From contig JAUJNO010000007.1 of the NCBI GenBank assembly GCA_030448125.1, positions 182,897 through 244,281 on the forward strand: a DNA stretch of 61,385 bases, given 5' to 3'. This DNA is from Rubrobacteraceae bacterium (GTDB lineage Bacteria; Actinomycetota; Rubrobacteria; Rubrobacterales; Rubrobacteraceae). This document shows positions 41,286-54,390 of this stretch, piece after piece (position 1 is the stretch's first letter; the number at the start of each line of letters is the position of its first letter). The notes beneath the pieces were generated by a model that was given only the letters and a program-made list of their open reading frames with translations, had not been told where the DNA came from and searched no databases. The position numbers were made by a program, and so were the translations under genes.

Positions 41286-41465
41286 TTGCGTGAAGACGCA
41301 CTCGAGCAGCTGGCGGCCGTCCGGGTGGCGGACGATGAGCGGACTCGCCAGCTTCGCCACCGGTACCTGGCGCTGCTGCTCGACACCCTCCACGCCCCAT
41401 CCGGATCCCCGCTGCCCGACCCTCTGCCTAGTTGGGAGGAGATCGACCGGCGCTGGGCAACCTAG
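41286..41465 (+). CDS. Short ORF, possible gene fragment
   Basis: 59 residues from TTG 41286: REDALEQLAAVRVADDERTRQ, then RHRYLALLLDTLH and SPLPDPLPSWEEIDRRWAT. The open frame extends upstream without an obvious start. The composition is protein-like (helix-forming, ending in a W-E-E-I-D-R-R-W motif) but no family is recognised. It lies in a disturbed stretch next to the truncated aminotransferase. Confidence 0.3.
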   Translation: MREDALEQLAAVRVADDERTRQLRHRYLALLLDTLHAPSGSPLPDPLPSWEEIDRRWAT

Positions 41466-41678
41466 CCCTCCGGCGACGTGGCTTTCTCACAAACGACCGT
41501 TTTTTGGGCTCCGACGTAGTACCGAAAACGAGGCTCTCGCTGGCACGCTAGACGGTGCCGCGGATTTTTCAACAGGCTGTAGCGTATTAGAGACGGAGGA
41601 ATGAAGGGCCGAGCTGCCTCCCACCGTCGAAAGCGGCGACCGGCTCTACCGGTCACGGCCGTACGGCGGCCGCTAGGC
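41466..41678. other. Spacer before the DUF2243 gene
   Basis: No convincing coding sequence. Together with 41108-41285 it forms a broken-up zone at the end of the accessory region. Confidence 0.3.
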
Positions 41679-42212
41679 TCAACGGGTTGCCGCCGCGGGC
41701 TCCTCCTGCTGGGTCTCTTGGTCCCCAGCCCGCATCAACGCCAACCCACCCACGAGCATAGCCGCGCCCCAGGCGAGGAACCCGAGGTCCCACGCCAACT
41801 GGTCGCCAGAGTCTTCTTTGACGTGGTGGAGACCGAGGAGGTGGTGGTCGACGATGCCCTCTACCACGTTGAACGTGCCCCAGCCGACTAGCAGCCCACC
41901 TATCAGCAGCATCGTGGACCAACGGACGTGGGGCAGACGGGTGGCGCTCCACAGCAGCCCGAGCCCTACGGCGGTCATTATGTAGGTGGAGGTGTGGAAG
42001 AGCCCGTCCAGGAGGGTGTTGAGCTCGAGGTTCCCGATCGTGTCCGCCGGGTAGCCCGCGCTGGTGACCATGTGGTGCCACTGCAGTATCTGGTGCAGCA
42101 CGATGCCGTCGAAGAAGCCGCCCAGGCCCAGGCCGAGGAGCACGGTGCCCCACACCACGCGCCGGCGTCCGCTGTACTCCCTCGCCTCCGACGACCCGGC
42201 ATCGTAACTCAT
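41679..42212 (-). CDS. DUF2243 membrane protein
   Basis: 177 residues with four membrane segments. Family pattern: GLGGFFDGIVLHQILQWHHM, DGLFHTSTYIMTAVGLGLLW, LLVGWGTFNVVEGIVDHHLLGLHHV and WDLGFLAWGAAMLVGG. The many conserved histidines (LHQILQWHH, DHHLLGLHH) suggest metal or heme binding, but function is not established. Monocistronic, with a GGAGGACAGAT ribosome-binding site upstream. Confidence 0.85.
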   Translation of the reverse strand: MSYDAGSSEAREYSGRRRVVWGTVLLGLGLGGFFDGIVLHQILQWHHMVTSAGYPADTIGNLELNTLLDGLFHTSTYIMTAVGLGLLWSATRLPHVRWSTMLLIGGLLVGWGTFNVVEGIVDHHLLGLHHVKEDSGDQLAWDLGFLAWGAAMLVGGLALMRAGDQETQQEEPAAATR

Positions 42213-42361
42213 ATCTGTCCTCCTTACGTTGTCGTTCGCCTAATAGCGCCCTACCCGGCACGTCCGGCCTCAAACTCGGCCGTTTGCCAGGCTTCTCATC
42301 GAACGACTTCGGCCCGTCCCCGGCGTGAATTTAGAAGGCCGATTCTCACCCGGTTGTTGCT

Positions 42362-42409
42362 GAAACCGCGCGTCTCCAAAACGGCTGTTCTGGAGACGCG
42401 CGGAGTTTC
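42362..42409. terminator. Strong inverted repeat, probable bidirectional terminator
   Basis: CCGCGCGTCTCC (42366-42377) and GGAGACGCGCGG (42392-42403) form a perfect 12 bp stem with a 14-base loop. The flanks (GAAA before, TTTC after) extend it further with a small bulge. It lies between the divergent DUF2243 gene and purA. The flanking A and T runs are short, so termination strength is uncertain. Confidence 0.55.
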
Positions 42410-42546
42410 TATTCGAGTGAGTGGTCGCGGTTGCCTTTTGGTTTCAAAACCAGTTGCTTATTCACTGTTCTGAAGATGGCGTGGCTTTACCGTTCTTGGA
42501 ACGTTTGCCGGAGGGCGTTTAACACGGATTCAAAACGGCGGCTTTC

Positions 42547-42572
42547 TATGTTACATTGCGGCAGTGCCGCAA
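42547..42572 (+). promoter_or_regulatory. Possible purA operon promoter with palindromic operator
   Basis: A -10-like TATGTT (42547-42552) is followed at once by TTGCGGCA-G-TGCCGCAA (42556-42572), a perfect 8 bp palindrome. Its place over the expected transcription start fits a repressor site for the purine operon. No clear -35 is seen. The regulator is not in the window. Confidence 0.45.
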
Positions 42573-42643
42573 GGACGTGAAGCACCACGACGTATTGCAC
42601 GCTTCCCTCGCCGATTCGCCTTACCCGGACAACGAACCTTTGA

Positions 42644-43939
<1,296 letters not shown>

Positions 43940-43943
43940 AGCC

Positions 43944-45237
43944 GTGCGTGTGCTCGTCGTGGGAAGCGGCGGGCGCGAGCACGCGCTGGTCGAGGTCCTG
44001 GCGCAGAGCCCGCGGGTGGAGGAGATCTTCGCCGCCCCCGGCAACCCCGGTATGGCCCAGCTCGCCGAGCTCGTGGACATCCCCGCGGACGATCTGATCT
44101 CCTTGCGGAACTTCGCGAGAGCCGCGGGTATCGACCTCACCGTGGTCGGCCCCGAGTCGCCGCTTATCGGCGGGATCGCCGAAGCTTTCTGGGGGGCGGG
44201 CCTGAAGATCTTCGGCCCCTCGCGCGCCGCCGCCCGCATCGAGGGCTCGAAGGTCTTCGCCAAGGAGCTCATGCGCCACGCTGGCGTCCCCACGGCCCGC
44301 TTCGAAGCCTTCGACCAGATGCCCGCGGCCCTGGCCCACCTGCGCTCGATCCCACCGGGCGACGGCTACCCCATCGTCGTCAAGGTGGACGGTATAGCGG
44401 CGGGCAAGGGCGTTACGGTCGCGGGCTCCTACGAGGAGGCCGAGAGCGCTGTCAGGGCGGCGTTCGCGGGCACGTTCGGGGCGGCGGGAGAGCGGGTCCT
44501 GGTCGAGGAGTATCTAATGGGCAGGGAGGCTTCCGTCTTCGCGCTCACCGACGGGCGGAACATCCTGCCGTTCGTCCCGGCCCAGGACTACAAGCGTGTT
44601 TATGATGGCGGTGAGGGGCCTAATACCGGTGGTATGGGCGCGTACTCCCCGACGATGTGGATGGATCCCGTGACCTACGCCGCCATATTGGAGGAGATCG
44701 TGACCCCTATAGTCCACCAGCTCGCTCTCATCGGCGCGCCCTATACCGGCCTGCTCTACGCCGGCATCATGGTCACCGACGAGGGGCCGAAGGCGCTGGA
44801 GTTCAACTGCCGCTTCGGGGACCCCCGAGACCCAGGCTTTGTTGCCCCGGATGGAGACGGACCTCCTGGATCTGCTCGTAGCGTGCGCGGAAGAGGACAT
44901 CGGGGGGCAGGAGATCTCCTGGTCCACCGAAAAGACCGTCTGCGTCGTCCTCGCCTCCGAGGGCTACCCCGATTCGTCTTCGGAAGGTGACCAGATCGTG
45001 GGCCTCGATGAGGTCGCCGGTATGGCGGGCGTCCGCGTCTACCACGCGGCTACGCGTATGGAGGAGGACGGCTTCTTCTACACCTCCGGCGGGCGCGTTC
45101 TCAACGTGGTCGGCACGGGCGACTCTATAATGGAGGCACGCGCCCGAGCCTACGCGGCCGTAGAACTCATACACTTCCCCGGTATGCACTACCGGACTGA
45201 TATAGCCCTTGAGGCCCTGGAGATGGAGGAGCTTTGA
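43944..45237 (+). CDS. purD: Phosphoribosylamine-glycine ligase, frameshifted in the sequence
   Basis: About 430 codons. N-terminal part from GTG 43944: [61 protein letters not shown] and [12 protein letters not shown] (ATP-grasp). At the C-run 44822-44826 one extra base shifts the frame: FNCRFGDP should continue with [13 protein letters not shown], and the rest is in another frame to a TGA at 45235-45237. PurD is needed for purine synthesis, so a sequence error is as likely as a real mutation. The stop overlaps the purE TTG start. Confidence 0.9.
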
Positions 45238-45674
45238 CGCCTGTGATCGGGATACTCGTCGGCAGTAAATCGGATATGCCCGTCCTCGAGAAATGTACCG
45301 CTCGCCTCGAAGAGCTTGGCATAGAGCACGAGATCGAGGTCCGCTCCGCCCACCGCGACCCCGAGGGCGTCTCCGAGTACGCCGGAACCGCCCGCGACCG
45401 CGGCCTCAAAGTAATAATCTGCGCCGCCGGCATGGCCGCCCACCTCGCGGGCGCCGTCGCCGCCCGCACCAACCTGCCGGTCATCGGCATCCCGGTCGCC
45501 GCCGGTCCCCTGAGCGGCTTCGACTCCCTGCTCTCGACGGTGCAGATGCCCTCCGGGGTGCCGGTCGCGACCGTAGCCGTGAACGGTGCCGTGAACGCCG
45601 CTGTCCTGGCTGCCCAGATCCTCGCCCTCTCCGACCCGGACCTCGCGCAGAGGCTCGAAGGCGGCAGCCCGTGA
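45234..45674 (+). CDS. purE: N5-carboxyaminoimidazole ribonucleotide mutase
   Basis: 146 residues from TTG 45234, overlapping the purD stop. Motifs: [58 protein letters not shown] and [18 protein letters not shown]. The SAHR form is that of class I enzymes, which need PurK. No purK lies beside it, unlike many operons. Confidence 0.93.
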   Translation: MTPVIGILVGSKSDMPVLEKCTARLEELGIEHEIEVRSAHRDPEGVSEYAGTARDRGLKVIICAAGMAAHLAGAVAARTNLPVIGIPVAAGPLSGFDSLLSTVQMPSGVPVATVAVNGAVNAAVLAAQILALSDPDLAQRLEGGSP

Positions 45675-46994
45675 TCGAACGCTACACCCTCCCCGAGATG
45701 GGCGCCCTCTGGAACGAGGAGGCGAAGTTCCGCGCCTGGCTCCGGGTCGAGCTCGCCGTCTGCCGCGCCCGCGCGTCTCTGGGCGAGATCCCGCAAGAAG
45801 AGGTCCAAGAGCTCGCCGAGAAGGCGGACTTTACCGTCGGACGCATACAAGAGATCGAAGAAGAGACGAACCACGACGTCATCGCCTTCGTCACCGCCGT
45901 CTCCGAAACGGTCGCCGAAAGGGGCGCCGCAAACGTCGCCCGCCACTTCCATTTCGGCCTCACTTCCTCTGACGTCCTCGATACCGCGGGCGCCCTGCAG
46001 CTTAAAGAAGCCCTGCGGCTCGTCCGCGAGGAGGCGAAGGCGCTCGCGCTCCTTCTCTGCGATATGGCGCTGGCGCACCGCGAGACGGTCATGGTCGGCC
46101 GCACGCACGGGGTCCATGCCGAGCCCACGACGCTCGGGCACAAGCTCGCTGTCTGGGCCTTCGAGATGGAGCGGAACCTGGAGCGCCTTGACCACGCCGA
46201 AGAGGTGGCGTCTGTCGGCAAGATCTCCGGCGCCGTCGGCACCTACGCCAACGTCGACCCGAAGGTGGAAGCCCTGACCTGCGAGGAGCTCGACCTCCAA
46301 CCGGCGCCGGCCTCGACCCAGGTCGTGCAGCGCGACCGCCACGCCGAAGTCCTCTCGACCCTCGCTATCCTCGGCTCCACTATCGAGAAGATAGCTTTGG
46401 AGGTTCGGGGCGCCCAGCGCACCGAGGTCCGGGAGCTCGCCGAGCCCTTCCGGACCGGCCAGAAGGGCTCCTCCGCCATGCCGCACAAGAGGAACCCCAT
46501 CCTCGCCGAACGCCTCTCGGGCATGGCCCGCCTCCTGCGCGGCTACGCGGGCGTGGGCTTCGAGAACAACGCCCTCTGGCAGGAGAGGGACATCTCTCAC
46601 TCCTCCGCCGAGAGGGTGGTCCTCCCCGACTCGACTACCCTCGCTCATTACATGATCCGTACCACGCGACGCATCCTGGATGGTCTTCAGGTAGACGAAG
46701 AACGGATGCTCGAGAACCTGAATTCCGGCGGCGGCATCGTATACTCAGGGCGTGTCCTGCTCGCCCTCGTCGAGGCCGGAATGGGACGCGACGAGGCGTA
46801 CGCAGTCGTGCAGGGCGCCGCGATGCGGGCCTGGGAGGGCGAACTGGGCTTCCGGGAGCTCCTGGAGGCCGACGACGAGGTGCGAAGGAGGCTCGGGGAG
46901 GACCTCCTGGACGGACTCTTCGATCCGTCCTACGCGCTGCGGAACCTGGAGGTGGTCTTTGACCGCGTGGAAGATCTAAGAAGGAGGCTTGAGA

Positions 46995-47002
<8 letters not shown>
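45671..47002 (+). CDS. purB: Adenylosuccinate lyase
   Basis: 443 residues from GTG 45671, overlapping the purE stop. Opens [23 protein letters not shown]. It carries the catalytic [14 protein letters not shown] and [17 protein letters not shown] segments and the superfamily signature [17 protein letters not shown]. It acts twice, in IMP synthesis and in AMP formation with PurA. The end overlaps the start of purC. Confidence 0.96.
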
Positions 47003-47716
<714 letters not shown>

Positions 47717-47720
<4 letters not shown>

Positions 47721-47941
47721 AGGTCCGCGTCCTCGTACGCCCGAAGAGCGGCATCCTCGACCCACAGGGCGAGGCCGTCCGGCGCGCGCTCCCGGCTTTG
47801 GGCTTCGGGGGAGTGAAGACCGTCCACGTCGGACGTCTCGTCGAGATGGAGGTCGAGTCGGCCGACGAGGTCGAAGGCATGTGCCGCAGGCTGCTCGCCA
47901 ACCCGACGGTCGAGGAGTACGAGTGGGAGGTCCTCTCTTGA
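47717..47941 (+). CDS. purS: FGAM synthase subunit PurS
   Basis: 74 residues from TTG 47717, overlapping the purC stop. Typical Pur[46 protein letters not shown], ending in [11 protein letters not shown]. It bridges PurQ and PurL in the three-part FGAM synthase. Its stop overlaps the purQ start. Confidence 0.93.
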
Positions 47942-48602
47942 GGATAGGTGTCACCGTCTTCCCCGGCTCCAACTGCGACCGCGACGCACTCTACGGTGTA
48001 GAACGCGCCGGTGCCGAGCCCGTCGAGCTGTGGCACGCCGACGCCAACCTGAAGGGCGTGGACGCCGTCGTCGTGCCTGGCGGCTTCTCCTACGGCGACT
48101 ACCTCAGACCCGGCGCTATCGCCCGCTTCGCGAAGGTGATGGGACCGCTCGAAGAGTTCGCGAAGAGCGGCGGCCCCGTCCTCGGTGTCTGCAACGGCTT
48201 CCAGGTACTCACCGAGGCGCACCTCCTCCCCGGAGCGCTCCTCCGCAACCGGAGCATGCGCTTTGTCTGCACGCGGGTTCGGACGCGCGTCGAGAACACG
48301 CGGACGCCCTGGACCTCCCTCTTCGAACCGGGCGACGAGTTAACTCTCCCGGTGGCCCACAACGAGGGCAACTACTTCGCCGACGAGAGGACCATCGCCG
48401 AGCTCGAAGACGAGGGACGCGTCGTGCTCCGGTACCTGGACAACCCGAACGGCTCGGTGAACGATATCGCTGGCATCTGCAACGAGGGGCGAAACGTCGT
48501 CGGACTGATGCCCCATCCGGAGCGCGCCTCGGACCCCGCTTTGGGCTCCGCCGAGGGCCTGAAGGTCTTCGAGTCGGTGCTCCGTTTTGCGGGGGTGAAA
48601 GT

Positions 48603-48606
<4 letters not shown>
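47938..48606 (+). CDS. purQ: FGAM synthase glutaminase subunit PurQ
   Basis: 222 residues from TTG 47938. Class I glutamine amidotransferase: [40 protein letters not shown], nucleophile in [20 protein letters not shown], and the His/Glu in LMPHPERA. It releases ammonia for PurL. Confidence 0.96.
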
Positions 48607-50804
<2,198 letters not shown>

Positions 50805-50822
50805 CGTCGTCCGGGAGGCGAG

Positions 50823-51335
50823 ATGAGCATAGAGAGGACTCTGGCCAGGATCCGGAGAACGGCACAGATCGACGACAGCCTGGTGGGCGCGTGCCTCAAG
50901 ATCGTGCGTGATCTCCCCGATTACTTCGACGAGCGCGACTCTGAGGAGCTGGAACATGAACTGCGAACGCGGGATCTAACGCTGTACTTCGCCGAGAAGG
51001 CTGAGAGGGTCGCTGGCTTTGCCCTGGTGGAACGCCGTGGAGAGAGGGTCGCGGAGATCCGCTGGTTGGCGGTAGGACCTGAGTTTCGAGGGCAAGGCGT
51101 CGGCTCCGCGCTGGTCGCGGAGATCTTCGAGGTGCTGTGCTCCGCGGGTGTCGAGCTGCTGGAGGTCAAGACGCTCTCCGCAAAGGCCGGCTACCGGCCG
51201 TACGAGGCGACCCGACGGTTCTACGAAAGGGCAGGCTTTTTACACCTGGAGACGGTGGACCCCTACCCTGAGTGGGGGCCGGAGAACCCGTGCGCGATCT
51301 ACGTAAAAGTGCTGACGCCGGGAGCCGGAGCGTGA
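50823..51335 (+). CDS. GNAT N-acetyltransferase inside the purine operon
   Basis: 170 residues. Acetyl-CoA loop VGPEFRGQGVGSALVAEIFEVL, strand EIRWLAV before it and YEATRRFYERAGFLHLETVDPYPEW after it, as in small-molecule or amino-group acetyltransferases. ATG 50823 follows GGGAGGCGAG. It sits between purL and purF and its TGA overlaps the purF GTG, so it is translated with the operon although it has no known purine role. The substrate is unknown. Confidence 0.85.
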   Translation: MSIERTLARIRRTAQIDDSLVGACLKIVRDLPDYFDERDSEELEHELRTRDLTLYFAEKAERVAGFALVERRGERVAEIRWLAVGPEFRGQGVGSALVAEIFEVLCSAGVELLEVKTLSAKAGYRPYEATRRFYERAGFLHLETVDPYPEWGPENPCAIYVKVLTPGAGA

Positions 51336-52780
51336 ATTTGGGCGAGGCAAACGACAAGCCAAAAGAAGCCTGCGGGGTGTTCGGGATGTACTCGCGCGAG
51401 GTCGCGTGCGAGCTGGCCCAGCGCACCTATTTCGGGCTCTATGCGCTGCAGCACCGGGGGCAGGAATCGGCGGGTATCGCGATCTCCGACGGGGAGCGGA
51501 CGGTGGCGATGCGCGACATGGGCCTCGTCTCGCAGGTCTTCGACGAGCGCAAGCTGGCCTCGCTCGAAGGGGGGCACATAGCCCTCGGGCACGTCCGCTA
51601 CTCGACCACGGGTTCTGCCTCCTGGGAGAACGCCCAGCCGGAGTTTCATGGCCGGGGTGAGGTGAACGTCGCCGTCGCCCACAACGGCAACCTGGTGAAC
51701 GCGGCCGCCTTGAGGCGCGAGCTGGAGGGAGAGGGCTTCGAGTTCGAGTCGACTTCGGACACCGCGGCCATCGCGGCGTGCGCCGTCGGGGAGCTCGAAA
51801 AGGGGCACACGGTCGCCGAGGCGGTCTTGCGGACCATGCGGCGGCTCGAGGGGGCGTACTCGGTCGCCATGATCTTCCGGGACAAGCTCGTCGCCTTCCG
51901 GGACCCGCACGGCTTCAGGCCCCTGTGTATTGGCGAGATAGAGGGTGGCTACGCCGTTTCGAGCGAGACGTGTGGGCTCGACATCATCGGGGCCGGGTTT
52001 TTGAGGGAGATCGAGCCGGGCGAGGTCGTCGTGATAGACGACGAAGGGCTAAAGAGCTACCGCGCCGAAGAAGCGCGCCGCGCCCTGTGCGTCTTCGAGT
52101 ACGTGTACTTCGCCCGCCCCGACTCGCGCTTCGACGGGCGTGAGGTGGCCCACTCCAGGCAGAAGATGGGCGAGGTTCTGGCCGAAGAGGCGCCCGCCGA
52201 GGCCGACGTGGTCATCCCGGTGCCGGACTCGGGGATAATGGCCGCCGTCGGGTACTCGCAGGGGAGCGGTATCCCCTACGCCGAGGGCCTCATAAAGAAC
52301 CGCTACGTGGGCCGGACGTTTATCCAACCGGCGGACAGCATGCGCCAGCTGGGCCTGCGCCTGAAGCTGAATCCTTTGCCCTCCGTCATCGCGGGCAAGC
52401 GCGTGGTGGTGATAGACGACTCCATCGTGCGGGGGAACACGGCCCGCAAGCTCGTGAGACTACTCTTCGAGGTGGGCGCCGCGGAGGTCCACTTCCGCGT
52501 CTCCTCGCCGCCGGTGACGGGCCCGTGCTACTACGGTATCGACATGGATAAAAAAGAGGGACTCGTCGGAGCCAACTTCACGGTCGAGGAGATACGGGCC
52601 CAGATCGGGGCTACTTCCCTTGCCTACCTCTCCGTGGACGGCATGGTGGCCGCCACCGAACAGAAGAAGAGCCGCCTCTGCCGGGCCTGTTTCGACGGCG
52701 ACTACCCCATCCCCGGCGCTACGGAGAAGTTCGCCCTGGAGAACGCGGCGGTCGCGGACGCGGTAGCGGGGGAGAGCTAG
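51332..52780 (+). CDS. purF: Amidophosphoribosyltransferase
   Basis: 482 residues from GTG 51332. First step of purine synthesis. A short propeptide precedes the N-terminal nucleophile Cys (KEACGVFGMYS). It also contains QHRGQESAGIAI, GHVRYSTTGSASWENAQP, the PRPP loop VVVIDDSIVRGNTARKL and the C-terminal LCRACFDGDYPIP, whose cysteines fit the iron-sulfur (Bacillus-type) enzyme. The start overlaps the GNAT stop. Confidence 0.96.
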   Translation: MNLGEANDKPKEACGVFGMYSREVACELAQRTYFGLYALQHRGQESAGIAISDGERTVAMRDMGLVSQVFDERKLASLEGGHIALGHVRYSTTGSASWENAQPEFHGRGEVNVAVAHNGNLVNAAALRRELEGEGFEFESTSDTAAIAACAVGELEKGHTVAEAVLRTMRRLEGAYSVAMIFRDKLVAFRDPHGFRPLCIGEIEGGYAVSSETCGLDIIGAGFLREIEPGEVVVIDDEGLKSYRAEEARRALCVFEYVYFARPDSRFDGREVAHSRQKMGEVLAEEAPAEADVVIPVPDSGIMAAVGYSQGSGIPYAEGLIKNRYVGRTFIQPADSMRQLGLRLKLNPLPSVIAGKRVVVIDDSIVRGNTARKLVRLLFEVGAAEVHFRVSSPPVTGPCYYGIDMDKKEGLVGANFTVEEIRAQIGATSLAYLSVDGMVAATEQKKSRLCRACFDGDYPIPGATEKFALENAAVADAVAGES

Positions 52781-52782
52781 GC

Positions 52783-53816
52783 GTGTCCGAGCCCACCTTC
52801 TCCTACGAGGCCGCGGGCGTCTCGATCGAGGGGAGAGCGCGCCACCGGGATGATGGCGCGCCGCCGTGGAGGCGACGCACGGGCCGCGGGTCGTCTCGTA
52901 CCCTAACGGCTTCGCCGGTCTGTACGCTCTCTCGAGCTACGCCGAGCCGGTCCTCGCCTCCTCCATCGACGGCGTCGGCACAAAGGTGCTAGTCGCGAAG
53001 GCTTTGGGGCGTTACGCCTCGATAGGCGAAGACATAGTCAACCACTGCGCGAACGACGTCCTCGCCACCGGTGCGAGACCGCTGCTCTTTCTCGACTACG
53101 TAGCCAGCGGTAAGCTCGACCCGGAGAGCGTCGCCGAGGTCGTCCGGGGGGCGGCGGAAGCCTGTGGAGCTCTCGGCATCGCTTTAGTAGGTGGCGAGAC
53201 GGCGGAGATGCCGGGGCTGTACGGTGAGGGCGACTTCGACGTGGTCGGGGCGTGCGTCGGGGCCTGCGAGAGGGCGGAGGTCGTCACCGGGGAGAGAGTA
53301 AGGGTCGGGGACGCCGTGATCGGGCTGCCGTCGACGGGGCTTCACACTAACGGCTACACGCTCGCCCGCAAGGTGCTCGAAGACGCGAACGTCTCGTACT
53401 CGGAGACGCCGGAGGGGTTCGACCGCACGGTCGGGGAGGCATACCTCGTGCCACACCAGGCTTACGTGAGCGAGATACTGGCGCTCCGAGACGCGGTCGA
53501 GGTGCGCGGGATGGCCCACATTACCGGTGGCGGGCTCCCCGGCAACCTGCCGCGGGCCCTGGGCGGGCTCGGCGCGCGCATCGACGCTTCGGCCTGGGAG
53601 GAGCCACCGGTCTTTGGGTTTATACGCTCGTTGGGTGGTGTCGCGGAGAAGGAGATGCGCCAGGTCTTCAACCTCGGGGTGGGGTTCTGCGTCGTGGTGC
53701 CCGGCGAAGCCGGCGAAGCGGAGAAGGCCCTCGCGGTGCTGCGGGAGGCGGGGTGTGACGCGCGGTGCATCGGGGAGGTCGTGGCGGAGCCCGGCGGGGG
53801 CGTCGAGTTTGTCTGA
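52783..53816 (+). CDS. purM: AIR synthetase, frameshifted near the N-terminus
   Basis: GTG 52783 gives SEPTFSYEAAGVSIE, the normal opening. Between about 52830 and 52865 the frame changes twice (ERATGMMAR is in a second frame), then VEATHGPRVVSYPNGFAGLYAL and the rest are in a third. Key parts are intact: ASSIDGVGTKVLVAKALGRY, DIVNHCANDVLATGARPLLFLDY, GGETAEMPGLYGEGDFDVVG and HITGGGLPGNLPRAL. The breaks lie in GC-repeat sequence. The stop overlaps the purN start. Confidence 0.9.
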
Positions 53817-54390
53817 GCGTCTGCCCGATGGTTCGCGGTTCGCGGTGCTCGCCTCGGGCTCGGGGACGAACCTGCAGGCGTTACTGGATGCCTATCCGCG
53901 CGAGTTCGTGGTGGTCGCTGGGAACAGGGAGGAGGCGTTCGCGTTCGAGCGGGCGCGGCTGGCCGGGGTGCCGGTCGAGTTCGTGGACCCGGGGGACTTC
54001 GAGACGCGCAAGGAGTTCGACGTAGAGCTGGCGGAGAGGGTAGCCCGGTATGATGTGGGTCTCGTGGTGGGGGCGGGGTACATGCGGGTCCTAACACCAG
54101 TCTTTCTGGAGCGATTCCCGGCGGTGATAAACGTCCACCCGTCGCTCCTGCCGGAGTTCAAGGGGCTCCACGCGGTGAAGAGGGCTCTGGAGGCGAGAGT
54201 CGAGAGGACCGGGGTGACGGTGCATTTTGTGGTCGAGGAGGTGGACGCGGGGCCGGTGATCTCCCAGAAGGCGGTGCCTATACTGCCGGGGGATACGGAG
54301 GAGACGTTGCTGGAGCGACTGCACCCGGTCGAGCACCGGCTGCTCGTGCGGGCGGTCGCGGATTATTTCTGGGGAAGGGTGAAGATATGA
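53809..54390 (+). CDS. purN: Phosphoribosylglycinamide formyltransferase
   Basis: 193 residues from TTG 53809, overlapping the end of purM. Folate-dependent GAR transformylase: FAVLASGSGTNLQALLDAY, VVGAGYMRVLTPVFLERFPAVINVHPSLLPEFKGLHAV (catalytic N-x-H and S-L-L-P) and RTGVTVHFVVEEVDAGPVI. Overlaps the purH ATG. Confidence 0.95.
   Translation: MSERLPDGSRFAVLASGSGTNLQALLDAYPREFVVVAGNREEAFAFERARLAGVPVEFVDPGDFETRKEFDVELAERVARYDVGLVVGAGYMRVLTPVFLERFPAVINVHPSLLPEFKGLHAVKRALEARVERTGVTVHFVVEEVDAGPVISQKAVPILPGDTEETLLERLHPVEHRLLVRAVADYFWGRVKI

Noticed and set aside
45167..46648. 493-codon minus-strand frame opposite purE and purB
   Set aside because: Antisense shadow of two conserved purine genes; no ribosome-binding site or recognisable domain.
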